This document shows, one piece after another, positions 1 through 7,258 of a DNA stretch of 11,847 nucleotides. Within the stretch, counting starts at the first letter, position 1; each line of letters starts with the position of its first letter. Origin of the DNA: Clostridia bacterium (lineage in GTDB: Bacteria > Bacillota_A > Clostridia > Peptostreptococcales > JAAYPU01); contig JAKSCF010000483.1 of assembly GCA_022360735.1 (NCBI GenBank), forward strand, positions 1 to 11,847, written 5' to 3'. The notes beneath the pieces are model-generated. The model was not told the origin of the DNA. It did not search any database and worked only from the letters and a program-made list of their open reading frames with translations. The translations under genes and the position numbers were made by a program.

Positions 1-844
1 CTACACCTAACCCAATACTAAGGGTAGCCGGAAAATCAGAATCGGTTTCTAACTCTCTTATTTCATCTAAAATCATAAATTTTTTAGTTTCTAATTTTTC
101 TAAATGTTTGTTTTCAAAAACAATACTATATTTATCATCATCATATTTGGTTATGCATCCATTTAATCGTGATGCCCATAGCCGAATGGTCTTATCTATT
201 TCTGCTGCTAATAAAGGCTGCTTCTCTGCTGAAGAGCTTTGAATGACATCATCATAGTTGTCAATATGAATATAACCCACTATGGCTTTTTCGTCATTAT
301 ATAAATTTTTTAAGTTTTCATAATTCGTAATTTCATACCAATACAATACGATACTATAATTATTGCTTTCAGTATTTTTAACAACATTATAGGTGATTTT
401 ATAAATCTTATCTTGAAGAACTACCTGTATCTGACGATCTTGGTCTTCATTGCCAATAAAATCTTTTACTTTGAGACCTTGAACAATCTCTTCAATATTT
501 TTATTAAGTAAATCCTTTTGATTGGCTGCTTCTACAAATTTTGAATTATACCAAATAACAGTTCCATCAATTTCAATAACCGTTAGTGGTATGGGTAAAT
601 TAATCAATGCTTGTCTGGATGTAGCATCCATTTCTTCAGTTATATTTTCAATGTACTCTGTCCACAATCTTTTTCTATCATGTTCAATTTTCCAATTATA
701 AAAAATCATATACAAAAGAAGTAATGTCGCCACTATACCTAGAGGATAATTATAAAATGCAATGATAACCACGAATACTGCCAAAGTCCATAAATAGATT
801 CTTGTATTGGGCATAAGTATCCCTTTTAACACTTTATTTCTCAT
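1..844 (-). CDS. gdpP: GdpP-type cyclic-di-AMP phosphodiesterase, N-terminal part (runs off left edge)
   Basis: Membrane-anchored enzyme that hydrolyses the second messenger c-di-AMP. Only the first 281 residues are inside the window; the catalytic DHH/DHHA1 half would lie beyond base 1. Visible: two membrane helices (about 17-32 and 36-50), a basic/acidic linker, a PAS-like domain (about 82-172, with 'LPIPLTVIEIDGTVIWYN') and the start of a degenerate GGDEF domain (about 188-281), in which the signature is replaced by a Tyr-Asp-Asp-Asp-Lys-Tyr stretch, as is usual for GdpP. The ATG at 844 follows the ribosome site AAGGTGGGAG. It lies 44 bases downstream of yybS, the standard Firmicute neighbour, and is probably co-transcribed with it. 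The identification rests on N-terminal architecture and gene order, since the DHH motif cannot be seen. Confidence 0.9.
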   Translation of the reverse strand, partial: MRNKVLKGILMPNTRIYLWTLAVFVVIIAFYNYPLGIVATLLLLYMIFYNWKIEHDRKRLWTEYIENITEEMDATSRQALINLPIPLTVIEIDGTVIWYNSKFVEAANQKDLLNKNIEEIVQGLKVKDFIGNEDQDRQIQVVLQDKIYKITYNVVKNTESNNYSIVLYWYEITNYENLKNLYNDEKAIVGYIHIDNYDDVIQSSSAEKQPLLAAEIDKTIRLWASRLNGCITKYDDDKYSIVFENKHLEKLETKKFMILDEIRELETDSDFPATLSIGLGV

Positions 845-888
845 ATTACTCCCACCTTATATTAACTATAGTCATTATATCATATGAT

Positions 889-1854
889 TTAATAATTTGA
901 TTCATTTTCACTTTTATATTTTCTTAAATCTAAAAACATATCTATAATGCCTACAACAAATAACAAATTCATACCTACTCTACTCATTGCCAGAAAAACA
1001 CCAATCAAAACCATAAAGATTTTATTGATTTTATAATAAGATAAGTAATAAACCAATACCGCTAAGCCTTGAATAATAAAAACAAGCTGATAAAGAAAAA
1101 ATAAATTGGCCATTAAAGTATCTTGATCAACAATATTTAACTGAACAACAATTAAAGACAGTACCATAATAACCAACAGCCCATTCATGGTATTTCTTGA
1201 TAAACGAAAATATTTAAAAGGTGTTACAGGTTCTATTGAATAGCCTGTTCTTCTTAAAATAGAAAGTGATAAAAAGTAATTGATGACACTGGATATAAAA
1301 GCTGAAACAATAATGGCTGAAGGAATCATAAATAAAACTAATTCCTGCATTTCATTCATCATTTTATTTGATTTTTCTATGGTCTCTTTGTCCGCATTGG
1401 TTAAAGAAAACATATACTCTTGAATATCAGCTGACTGCTTAAGCATTTCCTGTATATTTTCTACAAATGATATGCCCATTAATTGCGTTGCCAAGGAAAT
1501 AGATAAAACGGTTGCAATAATACTAGTAATCGTTCCTGCCGCAATAACAACAGCATGTTTACGTTTCTTATGCATAAATATTCCAATAACAACTGCCATT
1601 ACCCCAGGAAATGCAACAACAAATAAAGCTATAGCAGGGCTTGAAAAACTCATTATAACTAAAGATGAAGCAACCAATGACAAGAAAGAATACTTAACAC
1701 CATATTTCTTTCCTAAAATTATTAGGGGTGTAGGTACGATAAATAACACCATACCAAGTAATGGAATATACATACCAGCTATCGCTAAAACACATATAAC
1801 AGCTGTTAAAACAGCTGCTTCAACAAGTCCTTTTGTGTTTTTATTAATATTCAA
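889..1854 (-). CDS. yybS: YybS-family (DUF2232) integral membrane protein
   Basis: Polytopic membrane protein of about 321 residues whose biochemical function is not established. The sequence shows an N-terminal 'GLVEAAVLTAVICVLAIAG' helix, a run of hydrophobic segments through the first 120 residues, a polar, charged loop around residues 125-170, and further helices to near the C-terminus, which is hydrophilic (KYKSENESNY). The family and the position between rpsR and gdpP identify it. I chose the TTG at 1854 because AGGAG stands 7 bases before it. The frame stays open upstream to an ATG at 1869 and a TTG at 1887, but neither has a comparable ribosome site. Family members usually begin with a short polar stretch directly before the first helix, as here. 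A terminator separates it from rpsR, so it probably has its own promoter; a weak -10-like TATAAC lies at 1897-1902. Confidence 0.85.
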   Translation of the reverse strand: MNINKNTKGLVEAAVLTAVICVLAIAGMYIPLLGMVLFIVPTPLIILGKKYGVKYSFLSLVASSLVIMSFSSPAIALFVVAFPGVMAVVIGIFMHKKRKHAVVIAAGTITSIIATVLSISLATQLMGISFVENIQEMLKQSADIQEYMFSLTNADKETIEKSNKMMNEMQELVLFMIPSAIIVSAFISSVINYFLSLSILRRTGYSIEPVTPFKYFRLSRNTMNGLLVIMVLSLIVVQLNIVDQDTLMANLFFLYQLVFIIQGLAVLVYYLSYYKINKIFMVLIGVFLAMSRVGMNLLFVVGIIDMFLDLRKYKSENESNY

Positions 1855-1919
1855 GATACCACTCCTCATGGATTTAAAATTTGTCAACCTGTTCCCGTTA
1901 TATTTGTCTTAAATGATTA

Positions 1920-1945
1920 AAAAGAAGCGAAAAATCGCTTCTTTT
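1920..1945 (-). terminator. Intrinsic terminator of the rpsF-ssb-rpsR operon
   Basis: A ten-pair stem (AAAAGAAGCG with CGCTTCTTTT, loop of six bases) begins about four bases after the rpsR stop codon. On the minus strand the stem's 3' arm runs straight into a T-rich tail. It sits before yybS, so yybS-gdpP should be transcribed at least partly independently. The arms are T/A-rich at their bases, so the hairpin may work in either direction, but no plus-strand gene ends here. Confidence 0.85.
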
Positions 1946-1949
1946 ATGA

Positions 1950-2171
1950 TTAATCTTGAGTAAAAGGCAGTAAAGCAACCATTCTTGCCTTCTTAATGGA
2001 TCTGGTTAATTCTCTTTGATGTACTGCACAAGTTCCAGTTATTCTCTTAGGTAAAATCTTACCTCTATCTGTTATAAATCTCTTTAATTTATCTATGTCT
2101 TTATAATCTATAGCATCTGTCTTTTCAACACAGAACTGACATACTTTCTTTTTTCTCATACGTCTTTTCAT
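1950..2171 (-). CDS. rpsR: 30S ribosomal protein S18, zinc-binding form
   Basis: S18 binds S6 on the platform of the small ribosomal subunit. The 73-residue protein has the family core '[23 protein letters not shown]', then '[26 protein letters not shown]'. It carries Cys11-x2-Cys14 and Cys48-x2-His51, the four-ligand arrangement of the zinc-ribbon form of S18, whereas the Bacillus subtilis protein as I recall it lacks this set. The ATG at 2171 is the start because AAGGAGGG lies 7 bases upstream; the in-frame GTG at 2192 would place that ribosome site inside the gene. It is the last gene of the rpsF operon, 37 bases after ssb. Confidence 0.97.
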   Translation of the reverse strand: MKRRMRKKKVCQFCVEKTDAIDYKDIDKLKRFITDRGKILPKRITGTCAVHQRELTRSIKKARMVALLPFTQD

Positions 2172-2208
2172 GATATTTCCCTCCTTGCTCACAGATTTCT
2201 TGATCTAT

Positions 2209-2628
2209 CTAGAAAGGTATTTCATCATCATCGTCATCTAATGCTTGAAAACCTTCTGGTAAACCAGAATTTGGACTTGGTGAATTATTTCGTTGCTCAC
2301 TACGTTGTGCTTGTGCATTTCTTGATTCCAAAAATTCTACCCGATCTGCAATAATTTCTGTTGTATATCGTTTTTCACCAGCCTGAGTTTCGTAGTTATT
2401 GTTTTGTAACCTCCCCTGAACACCAACTAGTCTTCCTTTTGTAATGAAGTTAGCACAATTTTCAGCAGATTTACCAAAAACAACTACTCTGAAAAAATCA
2501 GCCTTATCCTCTTTTGAAAACGGTCTGTTTACAGCAAGCGTAAATGTAGCAACTGCCTTACCGCTTTCTGCTATATATCTAAGTTCAGGATCTTTTGTCA
2601 ATCTACCAATTAATATTACACTATTCAT
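2209..2628 (-). CDS. ssb: Single-stranded DNA-binding protein
   Basis: Binds single-stranded DNA during replication, repair and recombination and recruits partner proteins through its C-terminal tip. At 139 residues it has an N-terminal OB fold (about 1-105; '[18 protein letters not shown]', '[31 protein letters not shown]'), a short polar linker rich in Gln, Asn, Ser and Pro, and the canonical acidic tail DDDDDEIPF that docks repair proteins. The ATG at 2628 has GGAGG five bases before it. It lies between rpsF and rpsR, as in most Firmicutes; the gap to rpsF is only 15 bases, so it is almost certainly co-transcribed with it. Confidence 0.98.
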   Translation of the reverse strand: MNSVILIGRLTKDPELRYIAESGKAVATFTLAVNRPFSKEDKADFFRVVVFGKSAENCANFITKGRLVGVQGRLQNNNYETQAGEKRYTTEIIADRVEFLESRNAQAQRSEQRNNSPSPNSGLPEGFQALDDDDDEIPF

Positions 2629-2643
2629 CTAATCCTCCACCCT

Positions 2644-2934
2644 TTATTTTTTTTCTTCTTTGTCAACGATTAGATATCTCAAAATACTGTCAGAAATTCT
2701 AAGTTTTCTGTTTAATTCTTTTGGAAGATCTTTGGATGCTTTAAAGTTTATTAATACATAATAACCTTCATTTTTCTTATTAATTGGGTACGCTAATTTT
2801 TTGTTTCCCCATACATCCACGTTTTCAACTTCACCGTCAGCAGAAATTGTTTCCTTAACCATTTCTACTGCAGCTTCTTTTTTGTCATCTTCTAATACAG
2901 AATCAACAATAAACAAAAGTTCGTATTTTTTCAT
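2644..2934 (-). CDS. rpsF: 30S ribosomal protein S6
   Basis: S6 forms a heterodimer with S18 on the small subunit; both are encoded in this operon. The 96-residue protein starts 'MKKYELLFIVDSVLEDD' and has the 'NVDVWGNKKLAYPINKKNEGYYVLINF' core typical of the family; the C-terminus is lysine/glutamate rich. The ATG at 2934 is preceded by GGGAGGTG at good spacing. An in-frame GTG at 2943 overlaps that ribosome site and was rejected. It is the first gene of the operon, behind a strong extended -10 promoter and a short leader containing a hairpin. Confidence 0.97.
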   Translation of the reverse strand: MKKYELLFIVDSVLEDDKKEAAVEMVKETISADGEVENVDVWGNKKLAYPINKKNEGYYVLINFKASKDLPKELNRKLRISDSILRYLIVDKEEKK

Positions 2935-2960
2935 TCGTTTCACCTCCCTATGGACTAATG

Positions 2961-2980
2961 GCTCTGTATATACACAGAGC
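2961..2980 (-). promoter_or_regulatory. Leader hairpin upstream of rpsF
   Basis: A seven-pair stem (GCTCTGT with ACAGAGC, six-base loop) lies in the predicted leader of about 60 bases, some 12 bases before the rpsF ribosome site. A smaller inverted repeat (2986-2997) lies nearer the 5' end. S6:S18 complexes are known to bind their own mRNA leader in many bacteria, so autogenous control is possible. I cannot match the known consensus base by base, and there is no T-tail that would make this a terminator. Confidence 0.45.
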
Positions 2981-3003
2981 AGAGAGCATACATATGCCGT
3001 ATA

Positions 3004-3031
3004 ATTATATCATAACCCATAGTATTTTCAA
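3004..3031 (-). promoter_or_regulatory. Housekeeping promoter of the rpsF-ssb-rpsR operon
   Basis: On the minus strand TTGAAA (3026-3031) and TATAAT (3004-3009) are separated by 16 bases, with TGA directly before the -10, giving an extended -10 element. Transcription would begin near 2997. The perfect -10 and the TG extension suggest strong expression, as expected for ribosomal protein genes. Confidence 0.8.
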
Positions 3032-3061
3032 GTAAAAAAGAAAAAAACCTTATTTTACTTG
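3029..3061 (-). terminator. Possible hairpin terminator after folD
   Basis: Inverted arms CAAGTAAAA and TTTTACTTG lie between the folD stop and the rpsF promoter; the inner arm can pair further (AAG with CTT) around a T-rich loop. A second, all-A/T inverted repeat (3065-3085) overlaps the folD stop and is followed on the minus strand by TTTTT. Neither is a classic GC-rich terminator, so the call rests mainly on position. The outer arm overlaps the rpsF -35. Confidence 0.35.
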
Positions 3062-3079
3062 AAAAATTAATACTTTTGA

Positions 3080-3928
3080 TTAATTCTCTAATAGTTCAAG
3101 TGCATCCATAACATGTTTTAGTAAAATGGTTGATGTCACTGTTCCAACGCCTCCAGGGACAGGCGTAATGGCTTGTACACTATTTTCTACCTTTTCATAA
3201 TCCACATCGCCGCACATTTTATCATTAAAATAGTTAATCCCTACATCAATAACAATGCTATCTTTTGAAAAATACTCCGGCGTAAAGAAATTCGGCCGTC
3301 CTATACCCGTAATAACGATATTTGCTTTCTTAGTAATGTTTGAAATATTGACTGTTTTTGAATGGCAAATCGTTACTGTAGCATTTTCATTAATCAACAT
3401 CATAGAAAGTGGCTTTCCTAATACCATACTTCTATTTACAATCGCAATATTGGAACCTTTCATAGGAATATCGTAATACTTTAAAATTTCTACCACAGCC
3501 TCCGGCGTACACGGATAGTGACCATCTTCTTCACCTTCAAATACTTTTCGAAGATTTTCAGGATGCATACAATCAATATCTTTTTCCGGCCGAATTAATT
3601 CTTGAACCACTTTAATATCTAATTGTTCCGGTAGGGGTCTAAACAATAAAATTCCATGAATATTTTTGTTTTCATCAATATTTTTCACTTCTTCTGCAAA
3701 ATCATTCATAGAAATATTCTCATTCATTTCAAAAACATGTGCTTTTATCCCTAATTGTTCGCAATTTTTAATAACTCTTCTTTCGTAAGCTAAGTCATCC
3801 TCTCTATTGCCTACTCGAATAATACCTATTGTTGGAAAAATATTTTTTTTATTATAAAATTCTACTTTCTCTTTTATTTGTTCCTTTAAAGCCTCTACTA
3901 CCGGCTTTCCCTTTAGTACTCTTTTCAT
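3080..3928 (-). CDS. folD: Methylenetetrahydrofolate dehydrogenase (FolD family, divergent cyclohydrolase site)
   Basis: FolD oxidises 5,10-methylene-THF to methenyl-THF (reversible) and, in bifunctional members, hydrolyses methenyl-THF to 10-formyl-THF. The 282-residue protein has the N-terminal catalytic domain with 'RVGNREDDLAYERRVIKNCE', 'HGILLFRPLP' and 'EKDIDCMHPEN', then a Rossmann domain ('IVNRSMVLGKP', 'ATVTICHSKT', 'IVIDVGIN') ending in 'ITPVPGGVGTVTS'. Tyr48 and Asp119 are present. The usual catalytic Lys four residues after the Tyr is Val52 (a Lys occurs at 54), and the usual Gln of the GILVQLPLP motif is Phe96. This suggests weak or absent cyclohydrolase activity; FchA next door would supply it. 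The ATG at 3928 has AGAGGA before it; the open frame back to 3994 has no family sequence. Last gene of the fhs-fchA-folD run. Confidence 0.93.
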   Translation of the reverse strand: MKRVLKGKPVVEALKEQIKEKVEFYNKKNIFPTIGIIRVGNREDDLAYERRVIKNCEQLGIKAHVFEMNENISMNDFAEEVKNIDENKNIHGILLFRPLPEQLDIKVVQELIRPEKDIDCMHPENLRKVFEGEEDGHYPCTPEAVVEILKYYDIPMKGSNIAIVNRSMVLGKPLSMMLINENATVTICHSKTVNISNITKKANIVITGIGRPNFFTPEYFSKDSIVIDVGINYFNDKMCGDVDYEKVENSVQAITPVPGGVGTVTSTILLKHVMDALELLEN

Positions 3929-3958
3929 TTGTATCCTCTTTCTTTTACTAAGTTGGTA

Positions 3959-3970
3959 TCCTATATAGGA
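3959..3970. other. Perfect 12-base palindrome upstream of folD
   Basis: TCCTATATAGGA reads identically on both strands and lies about 30 bases before the folD start, inside the fchA-folD gap. It could be a protein-binding site, but a palindrome of this size in A/T-rich DNA may be chance and no matching second site was seen. Confidence 0.3.
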
Positions 3971-3985
3971 ACACAGCAATAATGA

Positions 3986-4005
3986 GTCGGGCACGGTGAC
4001 CCGAC
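3986..4005. repeat. GC-rich inverted repeat in the fchA-folD gap
   Basis: Arms GTCGGG and CCCGAC flank an eight-base loop. The element is much richer in G+C than the surrounding spacer and has no T-tail on the minus strand, so it is not an ordinary terminator. It could be an mRNA-stabilising or processing hairpin between fchA and folD, or one copy of a dispersed palindromic repeat. Confidence 0.5.
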
Positions 4006-4034
4006 ACTACAATTTACGACTATAAACCTTAAAA

Positions 4035-4679
4035 TCAGTAGCTTTTATTTTGTTGATTTAATTTTTCTTCTACTCGTTTATAAATGCTATCTGCTTTTGG
4101 TATGTAGTCATTTATAAGCTCTTCAATTTCCGATAATACACAATCTCTTAGAATACTATCCATCATTATACCTGTATTAATTAAAATATTCAGCTTTGCC
4201 CCTTGCAAGGCTGCCTTACAAAACAAAACACCTACGCCAACATCACTAATTGCAATTTTAGACCCTTTGTGCTCCAGTTCATCATGAAGCTCAATGGCTT
4301 CTGCACAACACCTAGCAATTTCCAATGGCACAATTACGGCTTCAACCAATGCTTCCTGCAGGCATTGTTCCTTTAATGCTTTTTCTTCCTCGGTGCTTGA
4401 AGGCATACCATAAGCTTTTGAAAGTGGTAAAAAAACCTTCATATCTTCATCTACAAGATTATTGAGCTTATTTATCAAATCTTGAGTTTTTAGAATGATC
4501 CTTTGGATGTCATCCTGAACATCTGCATACTTTTTCTTACCTAACGTTAAATGACAAACCATGCTTCCAAGAGCTGTTCCTAAACTGCCAACGTACGCAC
4601 AAGAACTTCCTCCCCCGGGAACAGGCGCTTTAGAAGCAAGCTCTTCTATAAAAGTATAACCCGTTTTATCTAACATCAT
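4035..4679 (-). CDS. fchA: Methenyltetrahydrofolate cyclohydrolase (FchA, formiminotransferase-cyclodeaminase family)
   Basis: Interconverts 10-formyl-THF and 5,10-methenyl-THF, the step between Fhs and FolD. The 214-residue protein is a mostly helical cyclodeaminase-fold protein with the hallmark 'APVPGGGSSCAYVGSLGTALGSMV' at about 18-41, followed by 'LTLGKKKY'. The central 'VPLEIARCCAEAIEL' and 'SKIAISDVGVGVLFCKAALQGAKLNILINT' segments also fit the family. A stand-alone cyclodeaminase (formiminoglycine or formiminoglutamate metabolism) cannot be excluded by sequence, but its place between fhs and folD favours cyclohydrolase. Two ATGs stand in tandem (4679 and 4676) after AGGAGG; the second has the better spacing, so the protein may be one residue shorter. 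The gap to fhs is 63 bases. Confidence 0.9.
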   Translation of the reverse strand: MMLDKTGYTFIEELASKAPVPGGGSSCAYVGSLGTALGSMVCHLTLGKKKYADVQDDIQRIILKTQDLINKLNNLVDEDMKVFLPLSKAYGMPSSTEEEKALKEQCLQEALVEAVIVPLEIARCCAEAIELHDELEHKGSKIAISDVGVGVLFCKAALQGAKLNILINTGIMMDSILRDCVLSEIEELINDYIPKADSIYKRVEEKLNQQNKSY

Positions 4680-4742
4680 CTTACCTCCTGAGATTTTGTA
4701 ACTCCGGTGAGCACGTGGAGCCCCCCTGCATATCTTTCATTA

Positions 4743-6419
4743 TTAAAATAATCCGCTGATTTTACCTGAATTATCTACATCAATTAATTCGGCTGAAGGT
4801 TTTTTAGGTAATCCCGGCATGGTCATAATATTACCGGTCAAAGCCACAATGAACCCTGCTCCTGCAGAAACTTTTACATTTCTAATGGAAATTGTAAAAC
4901 CTTCCGGTCGGCCTAGTTTATTAGCATCATCTGACAATGAATATTGGGTTTTGGCCATGCATATAGGAAGATTTCCAAACCCTAGGCTTTCCAGCTCATC
5001 TATTTCCTTTAAGGCACTGCCGGCAAAATCAACACCATCCGCACCATATATTTTTTGTGCAATAGCTATAATTTTTTCCTTTATTGATAAATCAGATTCA
5101 TATGTAAATTGGAACCTGCTCTCTTCTTCAATTAATTGCTTCACTTTCTTTGCAAGCTGCTGCCCTCCTAAGCTGCCTTTAGCCCATACTTCAGATAATA
5201 CAGCATTGACGCCTAAAGTGTTACACTTATCTTCAATAAATTTTAATTCTTTTTCTGTATCTGTAGGAAAACGGTTGATGGCAACGACTGCTGGTAATCC
5301 AAAGTTTTGAGTAATGTTTTCTACATGCTTTAATAGATTGGGAATACCTTTTTCTAAAGCTTCAATATTTTCTTCTCCCAGTTTCACTTTTGCAGCACCT
5401 CCATGGTGCTTTAAAGCTCTGACCGTTGCTACAATAACTACCGCATCCGGTCTGAGTCCACTTAATCTGCATTTAATATCTATAAATTTTTCTGCACCCA
5501 GATCTGCGCCAAAACCTGCCTCTGTTACAACATAATCCCCAATTTTTAAAGCCATTTTCGTAGCCATAACACTATTGCACCCATGAGCAATATTGGCAAA
5601 AGGTCCTCCATGTATAAAAGTTGGCGTATGTTCTAAAGTCTGAACCAAGTTAGGCTTTAAAGCATCTTTAAGTAATGCCGCAGCAGCACCTTGAGCATTT
5701 AAATTACCAACCGAAACTGGTTGACCTTCATGGTTATAAGCAACAACTATTTTTGAAAGTCTATCTTTTAAGTCATCTAAGTCTTCTGACAAACACAATA
5801 CTGCCATAATTTCTGACGCAACCGTAATATCAAAGCCATCTTCTCTTGGTGTACCATTTGCTTTTCCACCAAGACCATTCACCATAACCCTTAACTGTCT
5901 ATCATTCATGTCTACGGCTCTTTTCCATGTAATCTTTCTCACATCAATATTAAGCTCATTTCCTTGGTGTATATGATTATCAAGCATTGCAGCAATTAAA
6001 TTATTCGCTGCACCTATAGCATGAAGATCACCTGTGAAATGTAAATTAATATCTTCCATAGGAACAACTTGAGCATAACCGCCCCCGGCTGCTCCTCCTT
6101 TAACCCCAAAAACCGGCCCTAAAGAAGGCTCTCTTAATGCAATCACTGTATTATTGCCTAAAGAGCTTAAAGCGTCTCCTAATCCTACTGTTGTAGTTGT
6201 TTTACCTTCTCCGGCAGGTGTTGGGTTAATAGCCGTAACCAATATTAACTTTCCATTCTTTTGATCTGACATTTCTTTCAATAAATTATAATCAATTTTT
6301 GCTTTATATCTTCCATAGTTTTCTATGTATTTTTCCTCTATTCCAAGATGATCCGCAATGTGGTTAATGATTTTTTTATCAGCCATTTGAGCAATTTCTA
6401 TATCACTTTTTACAACCAT
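4743..6419 (-). CDS. fhs: Formate-tetrahydrofolate ligase
   Basis: Cytosolic enzyme that uses ATP to join formate to THF, giving 10-formyl-THF; it is the entry step of the methyl branch of the Wood-Ljungdahl pathway and also feeds purine and formyl-methionine synthesis. At 558 residues it has normal full length. Visible: N-terminal 'KSDIEIAQ', nucleotide-binding 'PTPAGEGKT' (65-73), '[23 protein letters not shown]' (about 95-117), '[13 protein letters not shown]', '[13 protein letters not shown]' (270-282), and C-terminal '[27 protein letters not shown]'. The ATG at 6419 has AAAGGAG at suitable distance; the in-frame TTG at 6425 lies too close to that site. First gene of the one-carbon operon, with its own promoter. 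Presence of fhs does not itself prove acetogenesis. Confidence 0.98.
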   Translation of the reverse strand: MVVKSDIEIAQMADKKIINHIADHLGIEEKYIENYGRYKAKIDYNLLKEMSDQKNGKLILVTAINPTPAGEGKTTTTVGLGDALSSLGNNTVIALREPSLGPVFGVKGGAAGGGYAQVVPMEDINLHFTGDLHAIGAANNLIAAMLDNHIHQGNELNIDVRKITWKRAVDMNDRQLRVMVNGLGGKANGTPREDGFDITVASEIMAVLCLSEDLDDLKDRLSKIVVAYNHEGQPVSVGNLNAQGAAAALLKDALKPNLVQTLEHTPTFIHGGPFANIAHGCNSVMATKMALKIGDYVVTEAGFGADLGAEKFIDIKCRLSGLRPDAVVIVATVRALKHHGGAAKVKLGEENIEALEKGIPNLLKHVENITQNFGLPAVVAINRFPTDTEKELKFIEDKCNTLGVNAVLSEVWAKGSLGGQQLAKKVKQLIEEESRFQFTYESDLSIKEKIIAIAQKIYGADGVDFAGSALKEIDELESLGFGNLPICMAKTQYSLSDDANKLGRPEGFTISIRNVKVSAGAGFIVALTGNIMTMPGLPKKPSAELIDVDNSGKISGLF

Positions 6420-6449
6420 TTCCAAGCACTCCTTTTTTTAATTATGAAG

Positions 6450-6478
6450 ATTATAACATTTTTTATGTACGGTATCTA
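6450..6478 (-). promoter_or_regulatory. Promoter of the fhs-fchA-folD operon
   Basis: On the minus strand TAGATA (6473-6478) and TATAAT (6450-6455) are 17 bases apart. TGT directly before the -10 makes it an extended -10 promoter, which compensates for the weak -35. The distance to the fhs start is about 30 bases, so the leader is very short and leaves no room for a riboswitch. Confidence 0.7.
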
Positions 6479-6497
6479 TGCTTCTTTTTTTATTTGT

Positions 6498-6533
6498 TTG
6501 AACGAATACATTTTATTAACTAAAGGAGATGTT
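6498..6533 (+). repeat. 36-base direct repeat, copy 1 (overlaps 3' end of glycosylase gene)
   Basis: Starts TTGAACGAATACAT and ends AGATGTT. It matches the copy at 7182-7217 at 33 of 36 ungapped positions (differences at repeat positions 15, 25 and 28). Its right part contains the stop codon and last three sense codons (His-Leu-Leu) of the minus-strand glycosylase ending at 6520; its left part lies in the fhs upstream spacer. Confidence 0.85.
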
Positions 6534-7083
6534 CTTTCAATTTGTATAGATCATTAAGATACACTTCTTTTAGACTTCGGTTATAGATAATAGATGCTGG
6601 GTGATATAATGGGAATAACACAAATCCTTTTTGCGTTTTTATAAGGCTTCCATGTACTTCACCAATAGTTATTTTTTTGTCATCACTTAATGCTTTCAAT
6701 GCATGATTGCCTAAAGTAACAACTAAATTGGGTTGTATAATTTGAATTTCTTCAAAAAGAATGGGAATATATTTTTCAATTTCTTTTCTATTGGGTGGTC
6801 TATTGGATTTTCTCCCTGTTTTTTCACTTACTTTAAATGGTCTTATCTTAACCGTATTGGTGATATATAAATCTTCTCTCTTAATCTCTAATATTTTTAT
6901 AAACTCTTCCAAATTTCTTCCTGCTTGACCGACAAAAGGTTTTTTCAGTTCAATTTCTTTAGCACCGGGTGCTTCTCCAACCAGCACGATTTTTGCTTGA
7001 TCATCTCCATCTCCAAAAACCATGTCTTCTTGACTTAAAGCTTGGCACTTACTTTTTAATTCCATTAACAATTGTTTTTTCAT
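6520..7083 (-). CDS. Uracil-DNA glycosylase family-4-like protein lacking Fe-S cysteines
   Basis: Predicted member of the uracil-DNA glycosylase superfamily, which removes uracil from DNA to start base-excision repair. The 187-residue protein shows 'VFGDGDDQAKIVLVGEAPGAKE' (about 22-43), 'KKPFVGQAGRNLEEFI' and the C-terminal 'PLYHPASIIYNRSLK' (about 158-172). Unlike family-4 enzymes it has a single cysteine (Cys13): the ligand positions are otherwise lost, for example Ile80 in 'TVKIRPF' where KCRPP is expected, and Ile106. It therefore probably has no 4Fe-4S cluster. An insertion with basic residues (84-99) follows the third ligand position. Activity on uracil is inferred, not certain. ATG at 7083 follows AAAGGTGA. 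A canonical paralogue lies at 10527-11096. The gene is bracketed by a direct repeat. Confidence 0.85.
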   Translation of the reverse strand: MKKQLLMELKSKCQALSQEDMVFGDGDDQAKIVLVGEAPGAKEIELKKPFVGQAGRNLEEFIKILEIKREDLYITNTVKIRPFKVSEKTGRKSNRPPNRKEIEKYIPILFEEIQIIQPNLVVTLGNHALKALSDDKKITIGEVHGSLIKTQKGFVLFPLYHPASIIYNRSLKEVYLNDLYKLKEHLL

Positions 7084-7181
7084 TTGCTTTTTATCACCTT
7101 TCTATTTTTTGGCGTATTACACTTTTATCAGACATTTAGCTGTGCATTCTTATAATCACAGTAAATATATAATTTGGGTTG

Positions 7182-7217
7182 TTGAACGAATACATATTAT
7201 TAACTTAAAGAGATGTT
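7182..7217 (+). repeat. 36-base direct repeat, copy 2 (plsC upstream region)
   Basis: Same orientation as the copy at 6498-6533, with its start 684 bases away and 33 of 36 bases identical. It lies in the non-coding stretch between the divergent glycosylase and plsC genes, upstream of the plsC promoter. The two copies bracket nearly the entire glycosylase gene. Confidence 0.85.
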
Positions 7218-7258
7218 TGGTATATTATATAGCTATTGTATTTAAACGCTCTATATTT

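Noticed and set aside
1882..1887. TTGACA on the minus strand, a perfect -35 hexamer before yybS
   Set aside because: No acceptable -10 lies 16-18 bases downstream; that place is occupied by the yybS ribosome site and start.
1472..1912. Plus-strand open frame of 146 codons opposite yybS
   Set aside because: It is the antisense of a clear membrane protein gene, has low-complexity composition and no ribosome site.
4819..5535. Plus-strand open frames opposite fhs
   Set aside because: They are antisense to a full-length, highly conserved ligase; they contain no recognisable domain.
6420..6519. Riboswitch upstream of fhs
   Set aside because: The predicted promoter leaves a leader of only about 25-30 bases, too short for any known riboswitch.
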